Source of the DNA: Clarkia xantiana subsp. parviflora
Taxonomy: Eukaryota; Streptophyta; Magnoliopsida; Myrtales; Onagraceae
Direction: 5' to 3'
Assembly (NCBI GenBank): GCA_036873135.1
Contig: JAPTYO010000027.1
Location: 3,736,322 to 3,800,321 of the forward strand
Length of the DNA stretch: 64,000 bases
Shown: positions 29,906 to 42,010 of the stretch, in pieces
How the letters are laid out: each line of letters starts with the position of its first letter
How positions within the stretch are numbered: position 1 is the first letter of the stretch
Position numbers and translations under genes: made by a program
Notes under the pieces: model-generated
What the model was told of the DNA's origin: nothing
What the model saw: only the letters and a program-made list of their open reading frames with translations
Database searches by the model: none

Positions 29906-31826
29906 ACTTGATTATATTTAAACAAATAAGAAATGTAATGGAAACATTTATCAACAGATTAATGTTATTTGCATCAAAAGTATAAACAATATCAGATAAA
30001 TCTGTTATCACATTCAAACTGATATATATCGACTTTCATATGTGCCTATGGGAACTGTGAAAAAGCAACAGTCGGGATTATGTGACTGTAAGCTTTGCAT
30101 GAAATACAGCGTGGGCATTAAAGGGCGGGGGTGTCGGTGGAGCACAGTATACAAACGTGACACCCCTGTATGTTCTGTCATTGATAGGATGCAACGTTTA
30201 TTCGGCCTCGCCCCGTTTGACAGTAGTTTGGTGAAGTCGGAATCCATTCTTATCGTTGAAGCGCCTGTCGCTTCTATCGTTGATGGCGTTGCAGACATAC
30301 AACAATCACATTTTGTAACATTTTTCATACTCGCTAAAAAGATGTATTATGAACTCTTGGCGTCATAGAAAGACGTATTATGAACTCTTGTAAGGAAGGG
30401 AGGTTTGTCTCCCCACTTATGGGAGTTCATGTGTGCGCCGGATAGCTGTCTGCTCTTTCCATGAGCTCAAAAGTGCATGTGAATCTCAGGATGACAAATC
30501 CTGCAGCACTTTGAGAAGCCAGGTTCTAGCGCACATCCATTTTAGGAGGCCTTCATGATTGTTTAATTCATCATTATTAAGGTTATGGAGCCCGTTCACT
30601 TATGTAGTCCCCCAGGATGTATCAAGTCATTGTTATTGAGGTTATGTTCTTTACGGTACAACTGATTTTTTTAAAAAGCACAAGCAAAACTAGACTCACC
30701 CCATTCTCTTTCACCGGATGTGAAATAGAATCAGGTGAGTCGTGTTTTGCATGTTCATGGAAATATCGATTCAACCGTCCCTTGCTGTATATCTTCATTT
30801 TGTACTTATTAGGGATGTTACAAAGTTTAAATGGTTAGGGTGGCTTATAGGAAGTAACTACTTTTCATTGTCTATATAAGTCGGAAGTTATGTCGACATA
30901 ATATACTAATGAGTTTATTTTCTACATTACCCATATGTTTTATCCTTTTTTTCAGTCTTGGGAGACGTCTCATGTTCTCACGGAACTTTGTCAACACCGT
31001 TACGTGAACTAGTGTTTTGAGTTGTGTTGAAATACCAAATCATCCTACTTTCCATTGTCATTGTCGACATACCAATTTATATATAAATCGAAATAAATAA
31101 TTTGGATTCCCAGTACAAATCATCAGATGTGTTTGGATGTAGATGAAAATTTATATTTAGAAGGACACGATACTATCACTAAAGGGGTACGATTTTCTAG
31201 GAAACTCACACGATTTGTGAGTTTCCTAATTATGTTGAAAAATAAGACGCTTGTATATTCACAAGGATAGCAAACACCATGAAGACGACATCATATATGA
31301 ACATATGATTTACCAATAGAGTGATAACATTTACCATGAATAGAACAAAGTTGTCAGATAATTTTTCAAATCTTTCTCTGTGATATACATGTCGCCGTTA
31401 TTGAATGAATCTATGGGGTTTGTGACAACCAATGGTAGGGTTAAGGGTGGAGGTCAGTAATTACGGGCCGGTTGGGGCTTAAATTAAATACTCTGTGGAT
31501 TGAGTCAATGCAACGGTTTAACAAAAACTACCGTTATGCCCCTTTAAAAGTGTTTAGACAAAGTATGTTATGCCTTTCGAATTACTTGCAAATCGCTACC
31601 GAACATATTTAAATACATGAGGCCCATTCAGTTAACAGTTTAACTCCAATATGTTGGTTCCTATGATAATGGTGACATGAGTTTAACCAACTTAATGGCA
31701 ACATAGTAGTAGCTTATTTTCAGTACATTTAAATAAGGTATGTACGCACCTCGAACAAAGCAGCAACTTCATACCAAATATCAAACGGTTTGATACATGC
31801 AAAAATTATTTAAGTGGCGCTACACG
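29906..31826. other. Host intergenic DNA, no gene recognised
   Basis: About 1.9 kb between element G and the B3 pseudogene. An open stretch at 30042-30368 (MQRLFGLAPFDSSLVKSES in its middle) matches no family I know. The rest is AT-rich with many stops. No LTR, tRNA or other RNA gene was seen. Confidence 0.4.
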
Positions 31827-32865
31827 TTAATTAACGCAGAAGCTAGAAGAGCACAAATATATAACATGTATCAACGACTTGTATATGGTGGAAATCAGAG
31901 TACTTTCAGGAGAAACCTCAAAGTGAATGTACTGGCCCTTTCCTAATTTGTACGCGAGGTAAAAATCCCTCCATCCTTTGTTAAACCGGAATCGCAGAGG
32001 ACGTTCACGCACCGGTAGATGATTGTACCTGTGCTTAGGAGGTGTTATTTCCACCTCTACTGTCCACCTCATTCCTGCAGGATCTTCAATCTCAACTTCA
32101 CTCAAGCAGTCAATAGCCCATTGTAAACAACAAATGTTTTTGGAAAAGTCTGCACGCACAGTCGAAAAAACTGTAAATACTTATACAAAACCAGCTAAAT
32201 GAAGCAGCACTTCTTAATCGTCTAATGAAATGCGAGATTAGATTACATATTGAACTCACACATGTTGACTTGCTACCGGTTACTGTGATGTTGCACTGAC
32301 GACCGCGGTTGTGTCCACCAATAACGTCACCTAAATGACTTGAGTCATCAGATGAAACTTCTTCCTCCTCACCAGGCGAATTGTTTTCCGTAGGTAGAGG
32401 TACTTCTTTTAGAAGACCGTGTTGATTAAAGACTTGAACAGACATCAAATCTTCTTCGTCCTGTTTGAACACGATCGTATCTCCACCTGTTAGGCACACA
32501 TCCTGTGCGAACTTTTTCCCAACTATCGGTGAAGGTGTAACTGGTGATCACATTGTCAAAGTCTATTTTCTGTTCCAACTTCACATCTCAAATACAAACA
32601 TCGGGAAAACCTCCCACCCCAAACGTCAAACGCAGTTTGTATCGGCCCTGCCTCACTATCCAGAATATTTCTCGCCGAAGTACCTAAAATCAAATTTGTA
32701 CACACCAGTGTAACCCCGACGTCGTTCACTAATATATAATTGTAATTACAATTTCAGGAGGGACTTACCAATTGACTGTTGAAGTCATCTGAAATGAACG
32801 TGCAGAACGGGGGGAACAAGATACCCATTTGGTCTCCGAACAGCTTGTTGCTCAACCTTGGGTTA
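31827..32865 (-). pseudogene. B3-domain transcription factor (REM/VRN1-like), broken
   Basis: On the minus strand two B3 domains can be followed. The first starts near 32863 (LSNKLFGDQMGILFPPF), then DDFNSQL and a GTAAGT donor near 32767. After an intron ending TTTTAG near 32692 it continues with IFWIVRQGRYKLRLTF and, after a stop and a one-base shift, SWEKFAQDVCLTGGDTIVF and SVQVFNQHG. An acidic linker (PGEEEEVSSDDSSH) follows. The second domain carries MRWTVEVEI, RFRFNKGWRDFYLAYKLGKG and IHFEVSPE near 31890-32070. B3 proteins bind DNA as plant transcription regulators. The TGA near 32600 and the shift in the A-run near 32519 indicate a pseudogene. No convincing start codon was found. Confidence 0.7.
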
Positions 32866-32959
32866 TGCCGAGACTTCGATATACAAAAGTATTTAACCTT
32901 CCCTTATACTCGTACAGATACGACGAACATCGATAGGGTGGGAAATTCGTTTTGTAATA

Positions 32960-33208
32960 AAATTGGTCTGCAAAGCGAAAGGGAATCTCCGGCCGTGCAT
33001 GGGGCGTCAGGTACCGGTGGGTGTTTTTTACGTCGTTCCGACCGGCTGCTTGCCGGCAGATTAGGTCGGGAAAGTCGGTCAGTAAAAAGTCAGGAGAACT
33101 TTTTCGGTTGAATTAGACGTAATCCGGTCGGAAAACGACAGTACATTCCCGATCGCCGGCTCGATCAGCAATTGTGCGATAGGTAAAATCAATTTTTCTT
33201 GTAGTGCA
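32960..33208. mobile_element. End of a CACTA-like DNA transposon
   Basis: Reversed, the segment begins CACTACAAGAAAAATTGATT at 33208, which is the standard terminus of plant CACTA (En/Spm) elements. Inside lie several CCGACCGG and CCGGTCGG type motifs in both orientations, as expected for subterminal repeats. The opposite terminus was not found, so the left limit is a guess and the element is probably truncated. Confidence 0.5.
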
Positions 33209-34146
33209 AGCACATGACAATAACACTATATGCATAGTTAATATGAGAACTTAATGTATATAGTGTAGAACTTTTAAAATCCTCGTTGCATTCAATTTCA
33301 GTAAGAAAAAAATTGTTGTTGTTTACTACACTATAAAACACTGGAAAATATAAGCAAGCGTTTTGCACGGGCTAGCACATAGTAACTAGTAAGTATATAT
33401 ATATATATATTATATATAAATATTAGAGAGGCTTACCAACAAAACAATTAATGTACATGAGGAGAAGTTAATGTAGATCCGTTTTGGGCTGCGCCACTAT
33501 CGGTTGCAAGTAGATCTTTATTTACTCCATTTGATAAAGTTTAGATGGAGATTCGCCTATAATAATAATATTAATTTATTAATTAATAACTTATAGCAAA
33601 GTCGAGATACAGAAGAAACCTAAAACTTAGTTGGACTGAGATAGAGAGGACTAAGAAAAAAGCGGGACAAGAACACTAAAGTAGACAGCTTCTTTAAATT
33701 GTGGAGTTAATTATTATTAAATTGGTAAAATTAGTTAAGGAGAAAATATATTAGTGGACGGTTCGGTGATTTCGAGAAATGGGGAAGATTAGTCAAAGAA
33801 TTAAAGAAAAGATTTTATTGGAGAATGGAAAGGATGGCATCGTGATGTGAGCGCAAGGAGTGCGCCGCAAATGAGTGTTTCCCCCGGCATCGTTAACATG
33901 CAAGGTTGCTTCGAATATGCATGGATGCATGCAACTATATATATATATATATAGCTCCTTGTTGGTATTCTCTCTGTACGTACAGTAGCAATCACCCGTT
34001 TCCTCACTGCATCTACGTACGTACGTCGGCCGCATATACATTATTAAATTTCTAGGTATAGTATATATGCTTGTTACTACACACTCACACACACAGACGT
34101 TATATTCTCTTTCTTTTTTTTACTTACAGTGGTTTTCTTGATAGGA
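33209..34146 (+). promoter_or_regulatory. AT-rich upstream region of the SKS gene
   Basis: Contains a TA microsatellite at 33397-33419 and another at 33936-33951 (ATATATATATATATAG), about 200 bp before the start codon, which could serve as a TATA element. GTACGTACGT palindromes occur near 34015-34026. No ORF of note was seen. Promoter function is inferred from position only. Confidence 0.4.
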
Positions 34147-36393
34147 ATGGGGACGAAGGCCATTTTGGTGGTGGCAATTTTAGCCTGGTTTTGTTGTCTT
34201 AGTGCAACTGCAGAAGACCCATACAGATCCTTTACGTGGAAACTCACGTACGGTCAGGCTGCACCTTTTGGGGTGTCTCACCAAGTAACTATCTATCTAT
34301 CTATCTATCTATCTGTATCTTGTAATTAATAAATCATAGTGTCATCATTAAATTCCATTTATTATTAGTTGAAATAGATAGCTAAGCTAGCTAACAAACA
34401 AATTTATATGATAGGTAATTCTCATAAACGGCCAATTTCCAGGACCACCCCTGGATTGTGTGACGAATGATAACATTATTGTAAATGTGATCAACGAGAT
34501 TGATGAGCCATTGCTTATTACATGGTAATTAAATTAAAGATATATAAGAAAATGAGTGATTAAGTATATTATATATAATAAATAATAAATAATGTGGTTG
34601 GTGATGATGAATTAGGGGTGGAATTAATCAGAGGAAGAGTTCATGGGAAAATGGAGTACTTGGAACCAATTGTCCGATACAACCTAACACCAACTGGACA
34701 TACAAGTTTCAGACCAAGGATCAGATTGGTAGTTTCACCTACTACCTGTCCACCTCATTTCAAAGGGCATTTGGTGGTTACGGAGCCTTTAACATTAACC
34801 AAAGAGATGTTATTTCTAAACCCTACCCTGAACCTGCTGCCGACTTCACACTACTCGTCAGTGATTGGTACAACAACTATACCCACAAGGTCGGTGCTCA
34901 CTATCACTAACCTAGTTGTTGCATGTAGCTAGCTAGTAATGAAAATATTAATTATGTTATTGCATATTAATTAATTGTAGCTAGCTAGCTAGTAATTAAT
35001 GGAATATTAATTATGGATATGTTTTTGTTGAAGACTCTGCGACATAGACTAGACTCAGGAAAAACACTTCCTCTTGCTAGTGGTCTCCTCATCAATGGAG
35101 TCGCAAAAGGTTATAAATTCACGGGTCAGAAAGGTACGTACGTAATTAATTAATGATGAGTAAGGTGCATGTATTGATATGATAATTACGATGTACGTAT
35201 GTACAGGGCAATTATACAAATTTAGGGTATCGAACGTTGGGATAGGTACATCAGTAAACTTCAGGATCCAGGGCCATCCCCTTATCTTGATTGAGGTGGA
35301 AGGAAGTCACACGTTGCAGGAGGCATACGAGTCGCTGGATGTTCACGTGGGACAGTCAGTGACGGTGTTGGTTAATCTGCATGGGTCAGTTAGAGATTAT
35401 TATGTTGTTGCCTCCTCTCGTTACACCAAACCCACTTTAACTGTCACTGGAGTTCTTCAGTATCAAGGATCAATCATCCCACCCTCTATGCCCCTTCCTA
35501 TTGGTCCAACATATCACATTCACTGGTCAATGAAGCAAGCAAGGACTATCAGGTACGTACCTAGCTACTATCTATTCTATATACCTACCTAGATAGCTAA
35601 CAACAAATTCATTTCATATATATAATAAAATGTATATATATAGGTTGAACCTGACCGCAAATGCAGCACGACCCAACCCACAAGGGTCGTACCACTACGG
35701 TACAATCCCTGTGGCTCGAACATTGGTTCTTGCTAATTCAGCTGTAAATATAAATGGAAAGCTTCGATACGCTGTTAACGACATGTCATACGTGGACCCT
35801 GATACACCGTTGAAGCTAGCTGATTGGTACAACATCTCGGGTGTGTTTACAGTGAATAGCATTCCGGACAGTCCGGCAATTCCCCCGGTGGCACCCAAGC
35901 TTGGGGCCGGGGTGTATGGTCTTGCCCTCCATGACTTTGCAGAGATTGTGTTCCAGAATACCGAGAAGAAGGCCGTCCAGTCATGGCATCTTGATGGTTC
36001 CAGCTTCTATGTTGTTGCCTTTGGGGGTGGAAATTGGACTGCTTCCATGAGGAGGCGCTACAATTACGTTGATGCCGTTGTCCGACACACTGTACAAGTA
36101 CGTTACTTACCTACACCTACACTTAATTAATCACTTCCTTCCTTCCTTCATAATTACGTACCCATTAATTAATTAATTAATATATATATACATAGGTGTA
36201 TCCTCTTTCTTGGACTGCCATATTGGTATCCCTTGATAACAAAGGCATGTGGAACTTGAGATCTGCAATCTGGGCAAACAGGTACCTTGGCCAACAAGTA
36301 TACATACGTGTTTGGAATGACGAGAAGAGCCTTTACACCGAGAACGAAATCCCTGAAAATGCATTATTTTGTGGCAAGGCCAAGCACCCTTAA
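34147..36393 (+). CDS. SKU5-similar (SKS) multicopper-oxidase-like protein, 7 exons
   Basis: Exons 34147-34284, 34415-34524, 34616-34889, 35034-35133, 35207-35552, 35644-36097 and 36196-36393 join in frame at GT-AG introns to give 539 residues, the usual SKS length. The start ATG gives a signal peptide (MGTKAILVVAILAWFCCLSA, cut near AEDPY). Conserved family blocks in order are VILINGQFPGPPLDC, NGVLGTNCPIQPNTNWTYKF, KDQIGSFTYYLSTSFQRA, LLINGVAKGYKF, SLDVHVGQSVTVL, NPQGSYHYGTI, SWHLDGSSFYVVAFGGGNW and NRYLGQQVYIRVW. The HWHG copper-ligand motif of true oxidases is replaced by TWGGINQRK, as in the SKS clade, so catalysis is unlikely. SKS proteins are secreted or wall/GPI-associated and act in directed cell growth; the pollen NTP303/Bp10 group is closest in feel. 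No stop, frameshift or TE interrupts it. Confidence 0.93.
34290..34314. repeat. (CTAT)n microsatellite in SKS intron 1
   Basis: About six CTAT tetranucleotides directly after the exon 1 donor site, a likely length-variable marker. Confidence 0.95.
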
Positions 36394-36669
36394 TTTAACC
36401 CCATACTCTTTATGCTTCAATCAATCAATCAATATTTGTTCCAACTTCAATTTATATTATATTCAGTTACAATTGGGTAACTGTACTGTACTAGACTTTA
36501 TTAATTTAGCTAGATATTGTGTACGTACCGGAGAACCAAGCTTCTACACATTGTAATCTTTTTTCTCTCGGATCCTTCCTTCGTAATCATTTTAAGTTGA
36601 TTACACACACCTTTTATATTCACCTTCTTTACTTCACTTTACTTACCCGACTTGATGCATACATTTTAT
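36394..36669 (+). other. SKS 3' region up to element D
   Basis: AT-rich 3' untranslated and downstream DNA with several TTTATTAA and AATCAATCAAT runs. There is no further gene before the LTR of element D begins. Confidence 0.5.
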
Positions 36670-39223
36670 TGCTCATGCCCCAAAATCCAACTTGGAAATT
36701 TGGAAATTAGGAATGATGGCCGCTATTTACTAGAAAAATAAACTGGTAACTTACGAAGCCAAAATGATCAAATTTCATATTTATTCTAATATATGGAATC
36801 ATGATACTTACCTAATCTAACAACTCTCTGTACATAAATATTCAATGCATGGGTACAACGTCAACTTAACTTGATACTTCTTATGCGCTCTCTGAAATCA
36901 TCCAGAAATCCAATGTTTCAACGTCATCCGATACGGAGCATCTGACGTTCTATCTGCCTCTCCTGAACCTAAGTAGTCGACAACTTCATGCTTCTGCTAC
37001 GCGCTCTGATATCATCTAAAATTCAACGCTTCGAAATATCACATAGAATGTCACCAAGTACTAATGATGTGAAGTAATATTAACGCATCTTGAAACTAAG
37101 GAGTTGAGTAGGGAGTAAGTTGCTGGGAGCAACTCAGTAAGTAGTGGTCACTTATTCCTATCGGATCAAGCTCTCCAAAAGTATATATATATATATATAG
37201 GTCATAACGATTGTAAATATAAAGCTTTCAAGGAACGTCAAAACATTGCAGAGTTCAAAATCTTCCACAAATCAAATTTGATCAAAGTCGAAGGTTAAAC
37301 AATAAATGCAGAACTTATAAAAAATTCATAAATGAATCAGAGTCAGAGATCATTCAGAAATGGAGGCTTCAACTTAATCGAAGATCGGAATAGCACAGAA
37401 CATATAAGAGGTTTCGAGCTTAATCGAAATTTAGAACAGAACATAATGAGAGGTTTCGAAATTAATTAATCGAAATTCAGAACAGAATCAGAGGTTTCGA
37501 ACTTAATCGAAATTCAAAACAGAACGGAATCAGATGTTTCTCTAGTCATTTCACCACGTCTACGATGACTGTACGAAGGCTCCAATGTTTAACCCCCCAT
37601 TGGAAGGATGCAGAGCCCATGTATGCCGCTGGGTCGGCTCCAATGTTTAACCCCCATTGGAAGGATGCAGAGCCCAGGTATGCCGCTGGGTCGGCTCCAA
37701 TGTTTACCCCCCATTAGAAGGATACAGAGTCCAGATGTTCCGCTGGGTCGGCAAAAAGCGATCGATATTCGCATGAATACGCCGGAGGGGCCCTTGTAAG
37801 GGTTCAGACCGTAGCTAGACTTACGAGCACAGAGATGGAGGTCGAACTTCATAAAATAGGTTTTCGAGACAAAGGTCGCACATCATAAAATAGGTTTCCG
37901 AGACAAAATTCGAACTTCATAAATGCTTCTATTAATACTTTACATCAAAATATTATACCGAAACATATAACGGAAACATTCTTAGAAAACCGATCATATC
38001 AAAATATAGGTAATTCATAACATAACTTCAAGTACTTGATCTGAATTTCAAAATACGAAAATTATATTCATGCTCGAAAAGGGCTTATCTTTATAATTCA
38101 TGCAACGCATAAAATATTTACTTTGTAAATATAGGAATAAGCTAAAACTAATTACTTCAATAGAACCCCCAAAACTAACGTCAACAGCTCCGTCGAACCG
38201 ATCTCCCTAAATATAATAAAATAACAAGTATAAGAACTTCATTCCATACCGAAAGGCCCACTAAATTTCAAGCCAATTAATCTGAACTCAAATCTCATAG
38301 GGTCCAAATCAGAACCCGATATTTTATTATTCAACGATTTTTCGACCATCTCAGAAAAATTCCCAAAAATCAGCGCATGTAGAATTTCTAATAATTAGTC
38401 CAAAACGAAATGGCGTCACGTTTCCAAATCCGGGTGGCCCACACGAGCCGGTCAAAGATGGCCGGACGTGGTCAACTTCATCTTCAACCTATGACCAGAT
38501 TTTACAAAATGTAGAGCTGACTTTGAGGGCTTGTTTCTTACTCATCTAGACTCGGTTTTGGGTGTTGTTGGTGTCATTGGAAAGACCTTACAATGAACTA
38601 CAACTTGGAAGATTTTTTGTTGCAAAATGTTCAGTAAAAATATGACTATTATGGCCTCAAAGTTCACGGTTCTACACAACTTCTGAAACTTCAAATCTCG
38701 ATATCTAACAAATGATAGAATGAAATTCCTTTCTGCCAACCATGGCAAGAAAAGATAATAAAAACATCCGAATTGAAATCCACCATTAACACCATCCAAC
38801 CTTTCTCTCTCTAGGGCAAGTTGTAGCAAACGAATACAAAGATTAGAATTACAGAGTATTACCTTGTTTCTAGTATCCTCATGCAGTAGTAAGAGCTGAG
38901 AATATTCCTTAGGCATTATCAAATCAATTCGATCAGTTTGGGCCATTCCGTTTTACGCTCTCCGTAACCTTCGACTAAGATTCTGTCATCTCTGGTGGTG
39001 TAGGGTTTTTTTGGGGTGTTCTTTATTGAGAAAAGAAATTGAGCAGCTGGTTTTGAACTATATGGTCTCTGCTACGGTTTTGGACATTAACCCCATTGCA
39101 ACGTAGGCTTTTAAAAAAATTCCAGAAAACCTATTTGTGTCATTGAGTTTTGTTAATAGGTGTAATTTGCCCATGTTGTTCTTTATTTTGACTTCACTCC
39201 CCAAATTTGGCCCAGGTGTTACA
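36670..39223 (-). repeat. 3' LTR of element D (about 2.55 kb)
   Basis: On the minus strand it begins TGTAACACCTGGGCCAAATT at 39223 and ends near 36670 in TTTTGGGGCATGAGCA, against TTTTGGGGCGTGACA in the other LTR. It aligns with 52111-53177 over 36670-38163 apart from several indels, one of about 200 bp. An open stretch at 38542-38946 on the minus strand has no recognisable domain and is not called. Confidence 0.75.
37578..37752. repeat. 57-58-bp tandem repeat in the D LTR, three copies
   Basis: GGCTCCAATGTTTAACCCCC starts at 37578, 37636 and 37693. The other LTR has only two copies (about 52711 and 52768), so the number changed after insertion. Confidence 0.92.
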
Positions 39224-39237
39224 ATCTACCCTCCTTA
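39224..39237 (-). other. Polypurine tract of element D
   Basis: On the minus strand AAGGAGGGTAGAT directly precedes the LTR start TGTAACACC. A second copy of the CTACCCTCCTT-type motif lies near 39283-39298. Confidence 0.75.
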
Positions 39238-39512
39238 AAAAAATTTCTTCCTCGAAATTTGCTTCGTCGTGCAGTGTAGTACAATTTACCCTCCTTAAAA
39301 AGAAATATCGTTGATATTTAATTGTTACTTGAGTAATCGAACAGTTTACGATAATCACACATCATGTCCTCCACCAGCTTCCCGACTTCTTCTCTTTTGT
39401 CAGTGAACTTTCAAATACATATTGATGTATCGACCTAGTACCTGATCATCTTTTTTTTTTCCACAATTTGAACTGAGAGATCCTAGGATGACAAATCTTG
39501 CCTACTAATCCA

Positions 39513-40210
39513 TGATGGGCTTCGCTATGGCCGTTAGGCCCTTTAACGGTGAGGAAATGGTGAATAGGCCCATTGGGCTCTAAACGGAAGTCAAGAAGAC
39601 CAAGGCGAAGGGTCCCGACGGAGGGATTCCCGATGATGAAAGGTCCCGACAGAGTCGGTCCCGATAGCTGAGCTGGATGCTCCCGATGAGATGCCTTTAA
39701 GTAGGCCCCGATGACGAATCCCTGAGAACGATTGGCCCTGTCGTGATGACGAGGGGCCCCGAGCGGTGACACAATGAGATAACTTTGGAGTCCCCGATGT
39801 TAGTCGGGACTTGCTATCAGAGGTTGAGGCCGAGATACGCGGGGCGTGGCCGAGATACGCGGAGCGTGATTGAGATACGCGGGGCGTGGCCGAGATAAGC
39901 GAGATCATGGCCTAGAGAGGCGGGATCGTGTCCGAGATACACGGAATATGGGCTAACCACCCCAACGGTTCACCAGGTAACTGAGGTACCTCTCCGTCTA
40001 TAAAAAGGGCAGAGGTTAACTCAGATCGATTACGTTTTAGAGATACACTACTTGAAATTACTGCTTGCCAGTTTGCACGAGATACTCATTTAAGCATCGG
40101 AGAGGGATTCTAGGTCACCGCCAGGTCTATCCCCTCTTGCAGGATTGCGTGGAGCGAAGGAGATAGGATCGCCGTCAAAGATCGTACCAGAGTTCCACCG
40201 TGATCCAACA
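39513..40210 (+). repeat. 5' LTR of element E (698 bp)
   Basis: TGATGGGCTTCGC to GATCCAACA. TATA box TATAAAAA at 39999-40006, and conserved TTAAGCATCGGAGAGGG near 40090. It differs from the 3' LTR at about nine of the first 190 bases, mostly C/T and G/A, and by one 20-bp subrepeat unit (GCCGAGATACGCGGGGCGTG family, 39829-39960). Confidence 0.95.
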
Positions 40211-40211
40211 T

Positions 40212-40228
40212 TGGCGCCGTCTGTTGGA
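40212..40228 (+). other. Primer-binding site of element E
   Basis: TGGCGCCGTCTGTTGGA begins one base after the LTR. The first nine bases match the tRNA-Asp 3' end; the remainder does not fit perfectly. The motif is usual in Tat elements. Confidence 0.75.
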
Positions 40229-40247
40229 AACGTGACAAAAAGTTGAT

Positions 40248-42010
40248 ATGCCTTCTACTCGTTCAATGGCGGCTGGCAAGCAAAGAAGACAAGGACAATC
40301 TGGTGGTTCCCGTCATCCGGCTGGGAAGACTCTGAATTCGCCACCGGAGCGCGTTGAGAACCAGAATCTCCCTGCTGAGGTCTCCCGGACAGGGGGGCAT
40401 AATGAAGACCCTGAAGATACTGCTGCTCAACACCAGGATAATAGGGAGCAGGAGGCTCCTCCAAATACGGACCTGACGAGAGCTGTGGCGGAGGCCATGC
40501 CGATGTTTCTGGCGGCCGTGGAGGCTCTCTTATATCGGAGAGAGGCTGCAAGGAGGCAAGAGGAGATGCCCCCACTAGAAGAGGAAGCGCCCCCACCAGA
40601 AGAGGTTCAGAATGTGCGGGAGGTTCAGCCCCGGAGCCGGGACCAGGGTAAGGAGTCCGCTCAGCCAGAGCGATTTGTGGTCGATGGGCCAGGACCAGTG
40701 CAGCACAGGACCATTCCCCTTAATGGTCCCATCACCCCTGATCAGGTGGTGAAAATCGTGAACATCTTCATGGTAGAACAGAAGCCGCTGCTGTCGGAAC
40801 TGAGGGATCGATCCAGCCATCCCTTCGTTCCCCGACTAATAGATACCCTCGCCCCGCCAGGGCTGGGTATCCCCACGATTAAGGAATATGATGGCGAGGG
40901 AGATCCGGTTCGTCATGTCCAGAAGCATCTCATGGCGTGCCTGGGTAAAGCCCCGAATGAAGATATCGTGTGTACATTGTTCCGAACACACTTGGTGAGA
41001 GAGCCTTGACCTGGTTCTTCAGTCTGCCCCCAGGGTGCATCACTTGCTGGGCTGATATGCACGATCGCTTTATCCAGCAGTACCAAGGTCGCCAACGTCT
41101 GTTGAAGAGTGTGAGGTCCCTGGCCCAGGTGGTGCAGAGGCCCGATGAGTCGCTGGCACACTATTACCAGCGATACACTGCCAGTGTGGCGGAGATTGAC
41201 GAGGAGATTTCGGAGGGTGAGACCATCCGTACCTTCATTCGGAACCTAACAGCCCCCTACGGTTCCGACTTAATGCACAGCGTGGCTGAGAAGGCTGTGT
41301 GGAATATGGAGGCATTGCAGAAGAGGGTGAAGCGGCAAATCGATGTCCAGGAGTCGAAGATAGCCGCTGGAGAACTTGAGCCCCCGAAGTCGAATAAGGG
41401 AAAGCAGTCGGTCAAACCCTTGGACGATCGTAAGTCCAAGGATAAATTCGAGAGCATTCGTAGTCGAGGATGCTCTGATCGAAGGGATGATAGGCGTTCC
41501 TCGAAGAAGGACAGGCGGGAGAATCATGACATTCCTCTCAACAACTCTATGTCGGAAGTGTTAACAGTCATGGAACGACAGGGTATCTCCAGGTACCCCC
41601 CGAAGAAGGAAGGAGAATTTTTGGGATCCCGCACCGATCGTTACTGTCGATTTCACCGCGCAAACGGTCACGACACTAACCATTGTCGGGAGCTGAAGAA
41701 GGAGATCGAAAAGCTGATCCAGAGGGGGAAGCTTAAGAAGTTTGTCGGGGAAAAGCGGTGTCGATCCCGTTCTCGATCCCGATCACGGTCCCGCTCCCGA
41801 TCCCGCGATCGGTCCCCAAAAAAGAAGAGGTCTGACCCGGAGTCTTCTGGTGCCCGTAAGGAGAAACGGGGCACCATCAATGTGATTCACGGAGGATTTG
41901 CTGCGGGAGGAGATACCTCGTCCTCTCGGGAAGTTTATGCCTCTAGAATTCCCGCTGCTGTGGTGCTGGGTAAGAGGTCCCGATCCTGGACCCTGAAGGA
42001 AGAGATGGTG
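40248..42010 (+). pseudogene. Element E gag
   Basis: Starts MPSTRSMAAGKQRRQGQSGG and runs through a Pro/Glu-rich leader. The capsid region has HPFVPRLIDTLAPPGLG, PNTLGERALTWFFSLPPG and FIQQYQGRQRL, followed by a knuckle-like YCRFHRANGHDTNHC near 41642. One base is missing near 41000 (LFPNTL reads LFRTHL), moving the frame. After the knuckle lies a run of Arg-Ser dipeptides (41759-41810), then PKKKRSDPES and the TINVIHGG linker. Gag forms the particle that packages element RNA. The single deletion breaks it. Confidence 0.92.

Noticed and set aside
30042..30368. 108-codon frame in host DNA
   Set aside because: No recognisable domain, splice sites or conserved motif, and overlapping open frames exist on the other strand. 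Not enough for a gene call.
34594..34932. 112-codon plus-strand frame over SKS exon 3
   Set aside because: It is out of frame with the SKS protein. The correct frame across the splice sites gives conserved SKS sequence.
38542..38946. 134-codon minus-strand frame
   Set aside because: It is wholly inside the 3' LTR of element D and has no known domain, and LTRs of this type are not protein coding.
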